Assembly (NCBI GenBank): GCA_002715785.1
Contig: PBAA01000042.1
Location: 23,322 to 29,662, forward strand
Reading direction: 5' to 3'
DNA length: 6,341 bases
From: Gammaproteobacteria bacterium
GTDB lineage: Bacteria; Pseudomonadota; Gammaproteobacteria; Pseudomonadales; Azotimanducaceae
The translations under genes were made by a program, and so were the position numbers. A model generated the notes under the pieces. It ran no database searches and was not told the DNA's origin. It saw nothing but the letters and a program-made list of their open reading frames with translations. Numbering within the stretch: the stretch's first letter is position 1; every line of letters begins with the position of its first letter. Positions 6,163 to 6,341 of the stretch are shown here, in pieces.

Positions 6163-6341
6163 TTGTTAGCACGTCAACTCCACTTAGGGCTCGTATTGTC
6201 GGCATTGGTCGGCTGTGGCGACCCCGAAACAAGCTCGATCGCTGATTACGAGACATCACTCGATGTCGAACAGCTTATGCATTATGTGCTCGAACCAGCC
6301 GCCGATATTGTTTGGGATTCGGCAGGTACCATTGCAACACT
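6163..6341 (+). CDS. Lipoprotein of unknown function, N-terminal 59 residues (runs off the right edge)
   Basis: An open frame starts with TTG immediately after the TAA of the DUF6152 gene and is still open at the window end. It encodes a lipoprotein signal: hydrophobic LGLVLSALVGC (8-18) with lipobox L-V-G-Cys18, then a polar linker GDPETSSIADYE and an amphipathic, probably helical stretch VEQLMHYVLEPAADIVWDSA (35-54). The residue after the lipidated Cys is Gly, so the protein would be expected to be sent to the outer membrane. TTG at 6163 is the only start that gives a full signal peptide, because the upstream codon in frame is a stop; no clear ribosome site is visible, so translation is probably coupled to the preceding gene. 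The EPAADIVWDS segment recalls small lipoproteins that I believe end in a CxxCH haem site like cytochrome c', but that part is outside the window. Confidence 0.78.
   Translation, partial: MLARQLHLGLVLSALVGCGDPETSSIADYETSLDVEQLMHYVLEPAADIVWDSAGTIAT

Noticed and set aside
1..6341. tRNA or rRNA genes, CRISPR arrays, insertion sequences, defence or phage genes
   Set aside because: No cloverleaf, spaced repeats, transposase or terminal inverted repeats were seen by eye; nearly all of the window is covered by the listed genes.

Overview
The window has two back-to-back gene blocks on an ordinary bacterial chromosome segment. It contains no RNA gene, insertion sequence, CRISPR array or long repeat that I could see. 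The organism is most likely a Gram-negative member of Pseudomonadota, probably an uncultured environmental gammaproteobacterium. The reasons are the signal peptides and a lipoprotein, the moderate base composition, and the presence of protein families common in such genomes. No marker gene settles the taxonomy.

Leftward (minus-strand) block, about 3656 down to 1. In transcription order it holds a PhyH-type Fe(II)/2-oxoglutarate oxygenase (3656-2610), a secreted redoxin-fold protein (2463-1810), a very acidic 90-residue protein (1722-1450), and a large fusion protein that runs off the left edge (from 1434). The fusion has an FAD/NAD(P)H oxidoreductase domain of the NDH-2 type followed by the start of a selenide, water dikinase (SelD) domain. 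This implies that the cell makes selenophosphate. Gaps are 146, 87 and 15 bases, so the acidic gene and selD look co-transcribed, while the oxygenase and redoxin may be separate units.

Rightward (plus-strand) block, 3817 to the right edge. Four tightly packed genes encode exported proteins: a 287-residue secreted protein, a 349-residue secreted protein sharing its C-terminal signature (WMG...W-E-x-D-TLV, then a dipping 'ERF/ERW' and 'DP..(W/F)T..W' pattern), a small DUF6152-type protein, and the first 59 residues of a lipoprotein. Spacings are 1, 2 and 0 bases, so this is almost certainly one operon. The four products should meet in the periplasm or at the outer membrane. I know no biochemical function for any of these families.

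The two blocks diverge from a 160-base intergenic region (3657-3816) that must hold the promoters for at least the oxygenase and the secreted-protein operon. The points most worth a second look are the four-gene secreted cassette of unknown function, a possible N-terminal-histidine metal site in the DUF6152 protein, the SelD fusion with its acidic upstream partner, and two junctions where neighbouring genes are in the same frame and separated only by a stop codon (plus at most five codons).
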